In this document: piece after piece, positions 1 through 21,492 of the stretch | Numbering within the stretch: the stretch's first letter is position 1 | Layout: each line of letters begins with the position of its first letter | Origin: Deltaproteobacteria bacterium | GTDB taxonomy: Bacteria; Myxococcota_A; Polyangia; Haliangiales; JADYYK01 | DNA: 64,000 nucleotides | Direction: 5' to 3' | Assembly (NCBI GenBank): GCA_020853705.1 | Contig: JADYYK010000145.1 | Coordinates: 1 to 64,000, forward strand | Notes under the pieces: generated by a model | What the model saw: only the letters and a program-made list of their open reading frames with translations | What the model was told of the DNA's origin: nothing | Database searches by the model: none | Program-made: the position numbers and the translations under genes

Positions 1-962
1 ACGATGCCCTTCGCGATGTAGAGGCCGAGGCCGGCGCTGTCGGGGCCGTGGGAGGTGTGGTGCTTGGCGGTGTTGACGTCGGAGAAGGGTTCCCAGATGC
101 GGTCGAGGAGGTCCTGGGGGATGCCGATGCCGTTGTCGCGGACCAGGAGCTTGATGAAGCCGCCGTCGGCGGGGGCGGTGCTGAGGTGGATGCGACCGCC
201 TTCGGGGGTGTACTTGATCGAGTTGGCGAGCAGGTTGGCGACCACCTGGTGCACCTTGCTCTCGTCGACGTCGACGCGCGGGATGCCGGGCGGGGCGGGC
301 TCGACCACGATGGTGTGCTGCTTGAGCTGGGCGAAGGGGCGCAGCTCCTCGACGGCGGCCTCGACGATGACCTGCAGCGGGCGCGCGCTGCGGTGCAGCA
401 CCATGCGGCCACCCTCGAGGCGGCTGATGTCGAGCATGTCCTCGATCAGGCGCTTGAGGCGGTTGGCGTTGCGGTGCAGCGAGGCCAGCGGGCGCACCAG
501 CGTGGACGGCAGCTCGCCCATGCGGCCCTGCGAGATCAGATCGAGGTAGCCGATGATCGACGTCATCGGCGTGCGCAGCTCGTGCGCGGCGATCGAGATG
601 AACTCGCTCTTCATGCGGTTCAGCCGGTCGAGCTCGGCGTTCTTGCGGCGCAGCTGGACCTCGGACTCGGCCAGCGCGCGGGTGCGCTGGCGGACGATCT
701 GGTCGAGGTTCGTCATCAGGTTGGTCAGCTCGCGGTTGGCCGCCTCCAGGGCGTCCGACTTCTCCGCCAGCTCGCGCGTGCGCGTCGAGATCTGATCCTC
801 GAGGCGCGCGGTCTCGTCGCTCACCGGGGCGCGCGTGTCCTTGGCCCCCATGCGCTGGATGGTGGCGTGCGCCTGCGCCAGCTCGGCCTCGAGCTCGGCG
901 ATGCGCCGCTGCTCGCGAGCCGACGGCCCGCTCTCCCCACTCCTTGTGACCCCCCGACTCAC
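1..962 (-). CDS. sensor histidine kinase, C-terminus cut by window start
   Basis: This is a leftward reading frame that runs off the left edge. The N-terminal part is a long charged coiled coil rich in Glu, Ala, Arg and Leu. It leads into a HisKA dimerisation helix with an H-box reading AAHELRTPM (near 560-600), then an HATPase_c domain with an N-box around LLANSIKYT, a G1 box DNGIGI and a G2 box SAGLGLYIAKG near the edge. No transmembrane segment or sensor domain is visible, so it may be a cytoplasmic kinase fed by another receptor. The start is uncertain. Coding character continues upstream of the ATG at 851, and the only good in-frame start is GTG at 962, which has a TACCTT hexamer 7 nt before it. 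The missing C-terminus could carry a receiver domain. The family call is firm; the signal and partner are unknown. Confidence 0.85.
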   Translation of the reverse strand, partial: MSRGVTRSGESGPSAREQRRIAELEAELAQAHATIQRMGAKDTRAPVSDETARLEDQISTRTRELAEKSDALEAANRELTNLMTNLDQIVRQRTRALAESEVQLRRKNAELDRLNRMKSEFISIAAHELRTPMTSIIGYLDLISQGRMGELPSTLVRPLASLHRNANRLKRLIEDMLDISRLEGGRMVLHRSARPLQVIVEAAVEELRPFAQLKQHTIVVEPAPPGIPRVDVDESKVHQVVANLLANSIKYTPEGGRIHLSTAPADGGFIKLLVRDNGIGIPQDLLDRIWEPFSDVNTAKHHTSHGPDSAGLGLYIAKGI

Positions 963-997
963 AGAGAGGAAGGTAGCACAGCTACCTTCCTCTCTGT
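961..997. terminator. perfect 17-bp stem hairpin
   Basis: Two perfect 17-nt arms flank a 3-nt loop (aca). The hairpin lies 80 nt downstream of the CoA-transferase stop and over the probable start of the histidine kinase, both read leftward. It is most likely an intrinsic terminator that insulates the two genes, although no clear T-tract follows. The right arm is followed directly by 12-bp tandem repeats. Confidence 0.5.
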
Positions 998-1058
998 GTC
1001 CGGCTCCCCGTCCGGCTCCCCGCCCGGCTCCCCGCCCGGCTCCCCGGTCCGGCTCCCC
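998..1058. repeat. 12-bp tandem repeats
   Basis: Four consecutive copies of a 12-base unit (g-t/c-ccggctcccc) are followed by a degenerate fifth. They fill the gap between the hairpin at 961-997 and the end of the CoA-transferase gene. No gene use is evident. Confidence 0.7.
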
Positions 1059-1076
1059 TGGCTCCATCACTCCATC

Positions 1077-2285
1077 TCACCCCGGGACCGCCACCACCCC
1101 CGCCTCCAGCAGCTGCGCGAACGCCGCCGCGTCCACCCCGCACAGCTCGGCCAGCAGCGCCGCCGAGTGCTGCCCCAGGAGCGGCGGCGCCACCCGCACG
1201 CTGCCCGGCGTCTCGCTCAGCCGCACCGGCACACCGGTCATGGTCAGCTTGCCCGCGGTCGGGTGCTCGACCTCGGTGACCATGCCGCGCGCCCGCACCG
1301 CCGGGTGCGCCAGCGCCTGGCCGACGTCGAGGATCGGCCCGCACGGGATGCCGGCCGCCTCCAGCGCGGCCAGCCAGTCGGCCACCGGGCGCGCGCGCAC
1401 CAGCGGCGCCAGCCAGGCCATCAGCTCGGCGTGGCGCTCGACGCGCGCGGCGTTGGTCGCGTAGCTGGGGTCGGTGGCCAGCTCGGGGCGGCCCAGGATG
1501 TCGCGCGCGAAGGTCCGCCACAGCGAGTCGTTGCCGACGGCGATGTTGAGCCAGCCGTCGCTGGCCTGGAAGGTCTCGTAGGGCGCCACGCTGGGGTGCG
1601 CGTTGCCCAGCCGGCGCGGCGCCTCGCCAGCCATCAGGAACGACGCCGCGTGGTAGGTCAGCAGCGAGACCTGTCCGTCCAGCATCGAGACGTCGACGTG
1701 CTGGCCGCGACCGGTGCGGGTGCGCGCGTGCAGCGCGACCAGGATGCCGATGAGGGCGTACATCCCGGCCACCATGTCGGCGATCGAGGTGCCGACCTTG
1801 CTCGGCGGCCCGTCGGCGGGCCCGGTGATCGACGGGATGCCGCCCAGACCCTGCACCACGAGATCGTAACCAGGGCGCGGGGTGTGGGCCGGGTCGCCGT
1901 GATGGCCGAAGCCGCTGATCGACGCGTAGATGAGGCGCGGGTTCAGCGCCAGCAGCTCGGCCGGCCCGAGACCGAGCCGCGCCAGCGCTCCAGGGCGAAA
2001 GTTCTCCAGCACCACGTCGGCGCGGGTCGCGATCTGCCGCGCCAGCGCCAGCCCCTCGGGGCGCTTGAGGTCGAGCGCCAGGCTCTCCTTGTTGCGGTTG
2101 ACCGACAGGAAGTAGCAGGCCTCGCCAGCCACGAAGGGCGGGCCGTAGCCGCGGGTGTCGTCACCCTCGCCGGGGCGCTCCAGCTTGACCACGCGGGCGC
2201 CGAAATCGCCGAGATACATCGAGCAATAGGGGCCTGACAGGACCCGGGACAGGTCGAAGACGAGGAGGTCGTCGAGGGGCAGCAC
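1077..2285 (-). CDS. CaiB/BaiF family III CoA-transferase
   Basis: This 402-residue protein has the length of family III CoA-transferases such as formyl-CoA:oxalate CoA-transferase and alpha-methylacyl-CoA racemase. Family hallmarks are the N-terminal LVFDLSRVLSGPYCSMYLGD, the CoA-binding NRNKESLALDLK and VLENFRPGALARLGLG stretches, and an Asp at residue 170 (SIADMVAGMYA) at the position of the catalytic Asp that forms the acyl anhydride. Members move CoA between carboxylic acids in the cytoplasm; the substrates cannot be told from sequence. It starts at GTG 2285, diverges from the ParA-like gene, and has no co-directional partner, so it is probably a single-gene unit. Related racemases share the fold, but the sequence looks more like a transferase. 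Confidence 0.9.
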   Translation of the reverse strand: MLPLDDLLVFDLSRVLSGPYCSMYLGDFGARVVKLERPGEGDDTRGYGPPFVAGEACYFLSVNRNKESLALDLKRPEGLALARQIATRADVVLENFRPGALARLGLGPAELLALNPRLIYASISGFGHHGDPAHTPRPGYDLVVQGLGGIPSITGPADGPPSKVGTSIADMVAGMYALIGILVALHARTRTGRGQHVDVSMLDGQVSLLTYHAASFLMAGEAPRRLGNAHPSVAPYETFQASDGWLNIAVGNDSLWRTFARDILGRPELATDPSYATNAARVERHAELMAWLAPLVRARPVADWLAALEAAGIPCGPILDVGQALAHPAVRARGMVTEVEHPTAGKLTMTGVPVRLSETPGSVRVAPPLLGQHSAALLAELCGVDAAAFAQLLEAGVVAVPG

Positions 2286-2352
2286 GGGGGGGGTTTAGCA
2301 CGCTCGCCGGCCCTCGGGCCGGGCAGCGTGTCCGGTCCGTTCCGTCAAAAAC

Positions 2353-2380
2353 TTGCCCCCCTGGATCACAGCGCTGTAAT
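2353..2380 (+). promoter_or_regulatory. candidate promoter of the ParA-like gene
   Basis: TTGCCC at 2353-2358 and TGTAAT at 2375-2380 are separated by 16 nt, and the hexamer ends 6 nt before the ATG. The preceding AAAACTTGCCCCC block recurs at the same distance before the 22336-22623 gene and, as GAAATTTGCCCCC, before 31254. A 10-bp palindrome (acagcgctgt, 2368-2377) overlaps the hexamer. Confidence 0.35.
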
Positions 2381-2386
2381 GGCCCC

Positions 2387-3325
<939 letters not shown>

Positions 3326-3346
3326 GAGCCGGAGCCGGAGTCGGAG

Positions 3347-3407
3347 CGAGCTGGTGCTGGACTTCACTTTCTGACGAAGTCAGAAAGTGAAGTCCAGCAC
3401 CAGCTCG
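3347..3407. repeat. 29-bp perfect inverted repeat between convergent genes
   Basis: Arms at 3347-3375 and 3379-3407 are perfectly complementary, with a 3-nt loop (gaa). The right arm is the last nine codons plus stop of the small leftward gene; the left arm repeats that coding sequence backwards in the intergenic space. It could act as a bidirectional terminator for the two convergent genes. Confidence 0.85.
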
Positions 3408-3658
3408 TCGCATCTCTCCTTCAGAATCTTCACGATCACATCATTGATGGTGTCGCCGCGCTCCAGGATCTGCGCGTACGACTTGCTGATCTGCAGATAC
3501 TCGCGCCACTTCACCTCGAACTCCTCGTAGCGCAGCTTCTTCACCAGGCGGCCGTTGCGCTTGGTGAAGGCGCCGAAGTCCACCCCCGGCCCCACCACCT
3601 CGAAGCGCTCGAGATACTGGCGGTACTCCTCCACCAGGTCGGTCGCGGGCGCGCTCAT
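3380..3658 (-). CDS. small hypothetical protein, 92 aa
   Basis: I do not recognise a family. The product is highly charged and predicted mostly helical, with one conspicuous stretch DTINDVIVKILKERCDELV at the C-terminus and no signal peptide or membrane segment. The reading frame has coding character and a plausible leaderless start: TAGGAT at 3665-3670 ends 6 nt before the ATG. Its last nine codons form one arm of the 29-bp inverted repeat. It stands alone between a convergent ParA-like gene and the kinase/CPBP operon. A cytoplasmic protein is likely; no function is assigned. Confidence 0.7.
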   Translation of the reverse strand: MSAPATDLVEEYRQYLERFEVVGPGVDFGAFTKRNGRLVKKLRYEEFEVKWREYLQISKSYAQILERGDTINDVIVKILKERCDELVLDFTF

Positions 3659-3664
3659 GCCGGC

Positions 3665-3670
3665 ATCCTA
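3665..3670 (-). promoter_or_regulatory. candidate -10 element (leaderless) for the 92-aa gene
   Basis: TAGGAT on the minus strand lies 6 nt upstream of the ATG at 3658, with TTGAAG 18 nt further upstream (3689-3694). The element and its gap are almost identical to those before the gene at 56014. No Shine-Dalgarno sequence is present. Confidence 0.4.
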
Positions 3671-3698
3671 GCGCGCCGGACACGTGCCCTTCAAGAGG

Positions 3699-4498
3699 TC
3701 AGCCACGAACCAGCAGGACGTAGATGTCGTACAGCGCGTGCGTGTACACCGCGGTGGCGAAGCTCCGGTAGTAGAAGATGGTCGCGAACACCAGCCCCGA
3801 CAGCAGCCGGTACGTGAACACCCCGAACTTGAACGGCTCGCCGAAGGGCCCGATGTGGTGCGCCGCCGAGAACAGCACCGACGACACCAGGAACGCCCCC
3901 GCCAGCGCGGCGCCGCTCTTGAGCTTGAACACCCGCGCCCCCAGCCAGGCCAGCCCGACCATCAGGCCCATGCGGAAGACCAGCTCCTCGTGCACGCCGG
4001 CGCCGATCGACATGACGAGCTCGTCGTAGGCGCCCGAGCCCGCGATGGCCAGGCGCGGCGACAGGTGCAGCACCTTGCTCATCAGGAACAGGATGAACGA
4101 CCCCATCAGCAGGGCGTAAACCGTGCTCTCCACGAGCATCATCGGGAAGCGCTTCAGATCCAGCTTCTGCTTCTTGCGCAGGTACAGCACCGCGGCAACG
4201 AACAGCACCAGGATGCCGAGGTTGACCAGCAGGTACAGGTTGCGCTGGTAGCCCACCACCCAGAACAGGAGGCGCGTCACATAGTCGACGCCGTTCCTGA
4301 AGCCCGAGGCCAGGATGCCGATCTGGTACGCCAGCATGAGCGGCAGCACGAACAGGACGCTGGTCAGCAGGCTCTTCTCGCGCGTGGGCAGCTTCAGGGC
4401 CCCTGCCCCGCCGCCCTTGCCCTTGGCCAGCCCGCCGCCGCTGCCACCGCCGCCGCTGCTGCTGCTGCCATCCTTGCGTCTGGCCACCGCGGTCGCCA

Positions 4499-4499
<1 letters not shown>
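3699..4499 (-). CDS. CPBP family intramembrane glutamic protease
   Basis: The protein has 266 residues. After a Gly/Ser/Lys-rich cytoplasmic head (residues 1-40) come about seven hydrophobic segments. The CPBP (Abi/CAAX protease, Rce1-like) signatures are in order: HEELVFR (Glu171-Glu172, Arg176), SAAHH (His214-His215) and a late His254 in THALYD. Members cleave or process prenylated or membrane proteins, or protect against self-peptides; the substrate here is unknown. The ATG overlaps the stop of the upstream kinase by one base (TGATG), so the two are translationally coupled and the protease probably works with, or on, the kinase's targets. The Gly/Ser-rich head is low-complexity and not typical of the family. 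Confidence 0.85.
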
Positions 4500-6454
<1,955 letters not shown>

Positions 6455-6460
6455 GCGGGA

Positions 6461-6466
6461 AGTGTA
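6461..6466 (-). promoter_or_regulatory. candidate -10 element (leaderless) for the zinc-ribbon kinase
   Basis: TACACT on the minus strand ends 6 nt before the GTG start at 6454, within the 26-nt gap after the preceding kinase. No convincing -35 box or Shine-Dalgarno sequence is visible. Confidence 0.3.
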
Positions 6467-6480
6467 CCTGCGCGGCGGCG

Positions 6481-8295
<1,815 letters not shown>

Positions 8296-8330
8296 GCCGG
8301 AAAGACGCTACGCGACAAGTCGCCATGATG

Positions 8331-8336
8331 TAAAGT
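8331..8336 (+). promoter_or_regulatory. candidate -10 element for the TSP3 lipoprotein gene
   Basis: TAAAGT ends 7 nt before the ATG at 8344. On the opposite strand, TAGCGT (8305-8310) ends 9 nt before the kinase ATG at 8295. The 48-bp divergent gap therefore appears to hold two facing leaderless promoters. Confidence 0.3.
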
Positions 8337-8343
8337 GAAGCCG

Positions 8344-9183
8344 ATGCGGGGGAAATGGTTCTGGATCGGCGCCGCCTGCGCCCTGGGCCTGGTGGCGAGC
8401 TGTGGTCCGCCCAAGCTGGCCGCCAACGGCGATCTCGACGGCGATGGCGTCATCAACAAGCTCGACGAGTGTCCCAAGGAAGACGAGGATCACGATCGCT
8501 TCCAGGACAGCGACGGCTGCCCCGACTATGACAACGACCGCGATCTGATCGTCGACCGCAAGGACAAGTGCCCGCTGGATCCCGAGGATCGCCTGGGTGG
8601 CAAGCCCGGCGATGGCTGCCCCAGCGGCGGCGGTCGCGTCATCGCCAGCAACGATCCCGACGACGTCCCGCTGCCCAGCGTGGCGCCGGTCGGGTCGGCG
8701 GGTGATCGCGACGGCGACGGCATCATCGACGACACCGACAGCTGCCCCGACGACCCCGAGGACAAGGACGGCTTCCAGGACGACGACGGCTGTCCCGACC
8801 CTGACAACGACGGCGACTCCGTGGCCGACTACTCCGACCAGTGCCCCAACGACGCCGAGGACAGGGACGGCTTCAAGGACGACGACGGCTGCCCCGACCC
8901 CGACAACGATGGTGACCGCGTGCTCGACGCCCAGGACAAGTGCCCGACCGAGAGCGGCGCGCGCGGCCGGGCCGACGGCTGCCCCGACAGCGACAGCGAC
9001 GGCATCGCCGACAAGGACGACAGCTGCGACTTCAGCAAGGAAGACATCGACGGCTACCAGGACGGCGACGGCTGCCCCGATCCAGACAACGACGGCGACC
9101 GCATCCCGGACGACAAGGACAAGTGCCCCAACGAGAAGGAGACCTTCAACGGGAAGAAGGACGGGGACGGCTGCGCGGACTGA
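8344..9183 (+). CDS. thrombospondin type-3 repeat lipoprotein
   Basis: The protein has 279 residues. A lipoprotein signal peptide ends in LVASC, so the mature protein should be lipid-anchored at Cys20. The rest is a string of about eight Asp-rich TSP3-like calcium-binding repeats of the form D-x-D-x-D-G with regularly spaced CP and GCPD motifs. In Gram-negative bacteria such repeats usually link an outer-membrane anchor to an OmpA domain. Here the C-terminal OmpA domain is missing and the protein ends at GDGCAD, so it is probably a free calcium-stabilised surface rod. The ATG at 8344 is preferred over the GTG at 8335, since it gives a canonical signal peptide and has TAAAGT 7 nt upstream. It diverges from the kinase operon. 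Confidence 0.85.
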   Translation: MRGKWFWIGAACALGLVASCGPPKLAANGDLDGDGVINKLDECPKEDEDHDRFQDSDGCPDYDNDRDLIVDRKDKCPLDPEDRLGGKPGDGCPSGGGRVIASNDPDDVPLPSVAPVGSAGDRDGDGIIDDTDSCPDDPEDKDGFQDDDGCPDPDNDGDSVADYSDQCPNDAEDRDGFKDDDGCPDPDNDGDRVLDAQDKCPTESGARGRADGCPDSDSDGIADKDDSCDFSKEDIDGYQDGDGCPDPDNDGDRIPDDKDKCPNEKETFNGKKDGDGCAD

Positions 9184-9250
9184 GGACGGAAACAGGCTAC
9201 GGGCCACAGGTGACAGGTCACAGGTAACAGGGACTGTCGTGCCGGAGCTG

Positions 9251-9300
9251 GGGTTGACGCGGGTTGACGCGGGTTGACGCGGGTTGACGCGGGTTGACGC
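9251..9300. repeat. five perfect 10-bp tandem repeats
   Basis: Five identical head-to-tail copies of gggttgacgc lie between the convergent ends of the TSP3 lipoprotein and M16 peptidase genes, with a degenerate sixth copy after them. Just upstream (about 9205-9232) is a cluster of short acaggt/gtgac repeats. The position between two gene ends argues against a promoter; this looks like a small minisatellite. Confidence 0.8.
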
Positions 9301-9313
9301 GGGTCAGCGCGTG

Positions 9314-12091
9314 TTATCGCTTCTTCGCGGGCTTCTTCTTCGTGGCGGGCTTCTTGGCGGCGGGCTTCTTCGCGGCGGGCTTCTTGGCGGTGGGCTTCCT
9401 GGCGGCGGGCTTCCTGGCGGCGGGCTTGGTGGGCTTGGCGACCTTGGCGGGCGGCGGGGTCACCAGGGCGATGACGCTCTTGCGCGGGTCCAGGTAGGTG
9501 CGCGCGATGCGCCGCACGTCGGCCGCGGTCACCGCCAGGATGGCCGGCGCGTAGCGCAGGTACTCGTCCCAGCCCAGGCCGTAGCACTCGTTGAAGGCGA
9601 TGATCGACGACAGCGCGCTCTTGCGCTGCAGCCCGATGTCGTGTGAGCCGACCAGGTAGCGCTTGGCGCGCGCCAGCTCCTCCTCGGGCACCAGCTCGTC
9701 ACGCATCAGGCCGAGCTCGCGATCGATGCCGGCGCGCGCGGCCGGCAGGTTCTCCGGCGAGCACGCCATGTAGACCGCGAAATAGCCGGGATCCAGCCCC
9801 TCCAGCGAGAACGCGCTGACCCGGTAGGCCAGCCCCTGCTTGTCACGCAGCTCCAGGAACAGGCGCCCGCCCTGCCCCGACAGGATGGTCGACAGCACCT
9901 CCAGCGGGTAGCGATCCTGCGCTGACACCGTGGTGCCCGGGAAGCCGACCACCAGGTGGGCCTGCTGCTTGGGCAGGTGGCGCACCACCTCGACCGGGCC
10001 GGTCGCGGGGCGCGGCGGCTCGACCGGGACCCTGGGCGGCTTCGACCGCGTGGGCGGCGCGTCGAACAGCTTGCTGACCTTGGTCACGAAGGCGTGCGGA
10101 TCGACGTCGCCGACCACCGCCAGCACCATCTCGCTGGGCGGGTAGTAGCGCCGGTAGAAGTCGGCCAGCTTGCGCGGGGTCAGCTCCTTGACGGTGTCCT
10201 TGTTGCCCAGCACGTCGAGGCGATAGGGGTGCTTCTTGTACAGCTCCTCGTTGAAGGCGCGGAAGACCACGGCGCTCAGGTTGTCCTGCTGCGCGTGCAG
10301 CTCGTCGAGCACCTGGCGGCGCTCCTTCTCGAGCTCGTCCTCGGCGAACGCCGGATCGAGGATGCACTCGGCCATCATCTCGAGGCCGCGCTCCCAGTGC
10401 TTGGCCAGAAGCTCGGCGCGACAGCCGAAGGAGTTGCGCCCCGAGAAGCCGGCCAGCGCGCCGGCCATGCCCTCGACCTCGTGCATGATCTGCTCGGCGC
10501 TGCGCTTGGACGTGCCGCGCGTCAGCAGCGAGGCCAGGAGGTTGTTGGTGCCGCTGGTGCGCGGGTCCTCATAGCGCAGGCCTCCGTTCCACACCGCGCG
10601 GACGGCGATCAGCGGCACCGAGGCGTCGGGCTTGATGAGGACGGTGGCGCCGCTCGGCAGCTTGTGGCGCACCACCTCGGCGCCCGGGCCCAGGGTCGGG
10701 CGCCGCTTGCGGTTGGGCGCGTTGTGCACCTCGGTGGCGACCGCGAGCAGCTCGGCCTCCAGCTGCTTGGCGCGCGCGGTGCCGCGCTCCTTGTCGGCGT
10801 CGGGCCACAGGCCGGCGAAGGTCAGGTTGCCGACGCGGATGTACTTGGCCAGGGTGCGCTGCAGGATGGCCGGCGTCAGCGCCTGCACGCGGCGCAGGTA
10901 CTCGTCCTCGAAGGCCAGGCCGCCGGCCACGGTCTCGTAGAAGCCGAGCTTGCGCGCGAAGCCCTGCACGGTCTCCTTCTGGTACACCGCGTCGCTCTCG
11001 ACCACGCTGCGCGCCTTGCTGAGCTCGGCCTCGCTGACCGGCTCGTCGGCCATGCGCTGCAGCTCGGTCAGCATCGCGCGCGTGGCCTCGGGCAGCCCCT
11101 TGGGCGGCAGCGTGGCGCCGACCACGAACAGGCCGGTGTCGCGCGGCGTGTAGGTGTAGCCGTAGACGTCGGTGACCAGCTGGCGGTTGCGCTTGACCTC
11201 GAGGTTGAGGCGGCAGGAGTCGCCCTGGCCCAGGATGATGGCGGCGATGTCGAGCGCGGGCACGTCCTCGTGCAGCAGGCCCGGGATGTGATAGGCGAAG
11301 GTCAGCTGCGCCTCGCGCACGTCCTGCGTCACCATGGCCATGCGCGCGCCCTGCTGCGGCGGCTCGCTGCGGGTCGGGCGGTTGACCGGCCTCTGCGTGC
11401 CCTGGCCAAAGGCGCGCTGGATCTTCTGCAGCGCCTCGGCCTGGTCGAAGTCGCCGACCACGACCAGCGCCATGTTCGACGGCACGTACCAGCGCTGGAA
11501 GAAGTCGAGCAGCTTGTCGCGGGTGAAGCCCTTGACGATCTTCTCGAAGCCGATGACCGGGCGCCGGTACGGGTGCTCGGTGTAGGCGGTGGCGAACAGC
11601 GCCTGGGTGACCACGCGGGCGGGGTTGTCCTCGCCCTGCTTGATCTCCTCGAGCACGACCTTGAGCTCGCGCTCGAGCTCGATGGGATCGAACGACGAGT
11701 TGAAGATGGCGTCGGCCAGGACATCGAGGCCGGTGTCGAAGTAGCGGCTGGCCAGGACCAGGTGGTAGACGGTCTGGTCGAACGAGGTCCAGGCGTTGAT
11801 CTCACCGCCGGCGCCCTCGACCTCCTGGGCGATCTGGCCGACGCGACGGCGCGCCGTGCCCTTGAAGAGCATGTGCTCGAAGACGTGGGCGATCCCGGCC
11901 TCGTCGGGCTTCTCGTCGGCAGACCCGGTCTGGACCCAGGCCTGGAAGGCGACCACCTTGGCCGCGCGGTTTTCGTGCAGCAGAACTGTCAAACCGTTGT
12001 CGAGGGTGGCGCGCAAGCGAAAAACCGTCGCATTCGTAGCCGGCAGTGTCAAGGCCGCGTGCGCAAACCGTGCGTGCACCTGACCGTCCAC
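9314..12091 (-). CDS. M16 family zinc metallopeptidase, fused double domain with Lys/Ala/Pro-rich tail
   Basis: The protein has 925 residues and two tandem M16 (pitrilysin/processing peptidase) units. The first half carries the inverted zinc motif HVFEH (His69, Glu72, His73) and the distal Glu149, so it is catalytically complete. The second half (from about residue 470) has lost HxxEH and should be the structural partner, as in pitrilysin or PqqL. No signal peptide is evident from the GTG start at 12091; a later GTG four codons in is equally possible. The last 45 residues are a histone-H1-like run of AKKP/ARKP repeats, which is unusual for the family and could bind nucleic acid or polyanions. 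It diverges from the giant TPR gene. It probably degrades peptides or processes proteins; the substrate is unknown. Confidence 0.9.
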   Translation of the reverse strand: MDGQVHARFAHAALTLPATNATVFRLRATLDNGLTVLLHENRAAKVVAFQAWVQTGSADEKPDEAGIAHVFEHMLFKGTARRRVGQIAQEVEGAGGEINAWTSFDQTVYHLVLASRYFDTGLDVLADAIFNSSFDPIELERELKVVLEEIKQGEDNPARVVTQALFATAYTEHPYRRPVIGFEKIVKGFTRDKLLDFFQRWYVPSNMALVVVGDFDQAEALQKIQRAFGQGTQRPVNRPTRSEPPQQGARMAMVTQDVREAQLTFAYHIPGLLHEDVPALDIAAIILGQGDSCRLNLEVKRNRQLVTDVYGYTYTPRDTGLFVVGATLPPKGLPEATRAMLTELQRMADEPVSEAELSKARSVVESDAVYQKETVQGFARKLGFYETVAGGLAFEDEYLRRVQALTPAILQRTLAKYIRVGNLTFAGLWPDADKERGTARAKQLEAELLAVATEVHNAPNRKRRPTLGPGAEVVRHKLPSGATVLIKPDASVPLIAVRAVWNGGLRYEDPRTSGTNNLLASLLTRGTSKRSAEQIMHEVEGMAGALAGFSGRNSFGCRAELLAKHWERGLEMMAECILDPAFAEDELEKERRQVLDELHAQQDNLSAVVFRAFNEELYKKHPYRLDVLGNKDTVKELTPRKLADFYRRYYPPSEMVLAVVGDVDPHAFVTKVSKLFDAPPTRSKPPRVPVEPPRPATGPVEVVRHLPKQQAHLVVGFPGTTVSAQDRYPLEVLSTILSGQGGRLFLELRDKQGLAYRVSAFSLEGLDPGYFAVYMACSPENLPAARAGIDRELGLMRDELVPEEELARAKRYLVGSHDIGLQRKSALSSIIAFNECYGLGWDEYLRYAPAILAVTAADVRRIARTYLDPRKSVIALVTPPPAKVAKPTKPAARKPAARKPTAKKPAAKKPAAKKPATKKKPAKKR

Positions 12092-12199
12092 GTCCCGTGT
12101 TTTTCCGCCGCTTTACGTGGTTCCCGCCACCATGTTACGGTTTATCGCCCTGGGGTTCCGCGCTGGCCTTCCGCCAGCCGCTCAGGCCCCTGACGCGAG

Positions 12200-20929
<8,730 letters not shown>

Positions 20930-20941
20930 ATTCGCGGTCGC

Positions 20942-21201
<260 letters not shown>

Positions 21202-21205
<4 letters not shown>

Positions 21206-21492
21206 GGCTCTGTCGCGTGCTGGGCAACGTGGTGGCCACCGCGCACCACCCGTCGTACGACGGCCACAAGCTGATGGTGGTCGAGCCCATCGAGGGCGAC
21301 GCCAGGGCCGCGGCCACCGGGCCGTCCTTCCTGGCCATCGACACCGTGCAGGCCGGCCCCGGCGATCGTGTGCTGGTGCTGACCGAGGGCACCGGGGTGC
21401 GTCAGATCCTGGGCTTCCAGAAGACCGACGACGTGCCCATCCGGTCGCTGATCGTGGGCGTGGTCGACGCGGTCGACACCACGGGCGCATGA
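21202..21492 (+). CDS. EutN/CcmL-family bacterial microcompartment vertex protein (BMC-P), second copy
   Basis: This 96-residue paralogue of the preceding gene has the same skeleton (RVLGNVVATAHH, LMVVEPIEG, IDTVQAGPGDRVLVLTEG, SLIVGVVDAVDT). It also has a slightly longer loop with FLAI and a GVRQILGF segment that the first copy lacks. Microcompartments of the fucose/rhamnose-degrading class are known to carry several non-identical BMC-P proteins. Two divergent copies here point to mixed or alternative vertices rather than a recent duplication. It overlaps its neighbours on both sides by 4 nt (ATGA junctions at 21202-21205 and 21489-21492), so the three genes form one translationally coupled unit. 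Confidence 0.93.

Noticed and set aside
48..2237. A 729-residue plus-strand open frame
   Set aside because: It runs antisense across the histidine kinase and CoA-transferase genes, whose domains and catalytic motifs are clear on the minus strand.
9251..9300. The repeated ttgacg as a cluster of -35 boxes or a CRISPR-like array
   Set aside because: The copies are contiguous without spacers, and they sit between two gene 3' ends, so neither a promoter array nor a CRISPR fits.
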